Positions 6,216 to 6,584 of a stretch of 6,584 nt of DNA are shown here, in pieces; positions within the stretch are counted from its first letter, which is position 1, and the number at the start of each line of letters is the position of its first letter. This stretch comes from Savagea sp. (GTDB lineage Bacteria > Bacillota > Bacilli > Bacillales_A > Planococcaceae), in contig JASKZX010000095.1 in assembly GCA_030147435.1 (NCBI GenBank), forward strand, positions 1-6,584, given 5' to 3'. The position numbers and the translations under genes were made by a program. The notes under the pieces were generated by a model that saw nothing but the letters and a program-made list of their open reading frames with translations, was not told the origin of the DNA and did not search any database.

Positions 6216-6584
6216 TACGTTAATTCGTCACGTAAGAGAAAGCTTTAAGAGTCTTGGTCGAAATGGATGGATGACATTTGCATCGATTAGTGCAGTAACG
6301 ATGACTCTGTTACTTGTCGGTGTGTTTCTTATTATCATGTCAAACTTAAGTGGACTAGCGAATAATATTGAAAAAGATGTAGAAATTAAGGTCACTCTCG
6401 AACCGTCACTTTCTGAAGAAGAAGTGAAAGAAATAAAAGAAGAAGTAGAGAGAGTCCAAGGAATTGCAGCAGTAAAACATTCAACAAAAGATGAAGAGCT
6501 CGATAAGATGATCGGCACATTAGGTGAAGAATTTGCATTATATAAAACGAGTAACCCATTAGGGGATGTTTTATATGTGAAAGC
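6205..6584 (+). CDS. ftsX: cell-division membrane protein FtsX, N-terminal part (partial)
   Basis: An open frame starts at ATG 6205 and runs off the right edge after 126 complete codons. FtsX is the four-helix membrane partner of FtsE; its first extracellular loop contacts the hydrolase or its activator. The N-terminus contains RESFKSLGRNGWMTFASISA (about 11-30), typical of Firmicute FtsX, leading into the first membrane helix (about 24-47, VTMTLLLVGVFLIIM). From about residue 50 comes the start of the extracellular domain (DVEIKVTLEPSLSEEEV and a charged helix), then NPLGDVLYVK (117-126). GGAGG at 6189-6193, inside ftsE, lies 11 bases before the ATG. The 11-base overlap with ftsE suggests translational coupling, which suits equimolar subunits. 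The rest, including the other membrane helices, is outside the window. Confidence 0.95.
   Translation, partial: MTINTLIRHVRESFKSLGRNGWMTFASISAVTMTLLLVGVFLIIMSNLSGLANNIEKDVEIKVTLEPSLSEEEVKEIKEEVERVQGIAAVKHSTKDEELDKMIGTLGEEFALYKTSNPLGDVLYVK

Noticed and set aside
6228..6518. 96-codon open frame on the - strand inside ftsX
   Set aside because: The + strand frame here reads clear FtsX with a membrane helix and a coupled start, so the - strand frame is a shadow.
1734..6584. Hidden mobile element, CRISPR array, toxin-antitoxin pair or defence system
   Set aside because: The region is fully accounted for by secA, prfB, ftsE, ftsX and short regulatory gaps; no direct repeat array, transposase or small extra gene is visible.

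Overview
The window is a compact housekeeping and motility segment from a low-GC Gram-positive bacterium, most probably a Bacillaceae relative of Bacillus. The gene order (fliD-fliS-fliT-hpf-secA-prfB, then ftsE-ftsX) matches what I recall of the B. subtilis chromosome. The A+T-rich sequence, strong AGGAGG-type ribosome binding sites, long-form HPF and a SigB-like promoter in front of hpf fit the same group. I cannot name the genus or species from the sequence alone. All genes lie on the + strand.

Layout: (1) Positions 1-885 are the end of a flagellar late operon: the last 25 codons of fliD (filament cap), then fliS (flagellin export chaperone) and a fliT-like chaperone gene. fliS and fliT overlap by one base (TAATG). 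A strong intrinsic terminator, whose stem already contains the fliT stop codon, closes the operon. (2) Positions 886-1662 are a monocistronic hpf unit. It has overlapping SigB-like and SigA-like promoters, a leader of over 100 nt that can fold over the ribosome binding site, and its own terminator. (3) Positions 1673-5413 are a secA-prfB operon with a good extended -10 promoter. prfB is read through the classic programmed +1 frameshift at an in-frame TGA and ends at a third strong terminator. (4) From 5454 to the window end is the ftsE-ftsX operon, with an extended -10 promoter and an 11-base gene overlap. ftsX runs off the right edge.

How they fit together: FliS and FliT keep flagellar export substrates soluble. 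HPF dimerises and stores ribosomes under stress or in stationary phase. SecA drives protein export across the membrane. RF2 terminates translation at UGA/UAA and adjusts its own level by frameshifting. FtsEX is the membrane ABC-type complex that controls peptidoglycan hydrolysis.

I found no mobile element, CRISPR array, tRNA/rRNA or undescribed gene system. No stretch of more than 300 bases lacks a gene; the two longest gaps (859-1046 and 5373-5528) are filled by terminators, promoters and leaders. The most interesting non-textbook signals are the possible RBS-sequestering leader of hpf with its duplicated SD/ATG module, a weaker RBS-overlapping hairpin before ftsE, and the direct prfB-ftsE adjacency.
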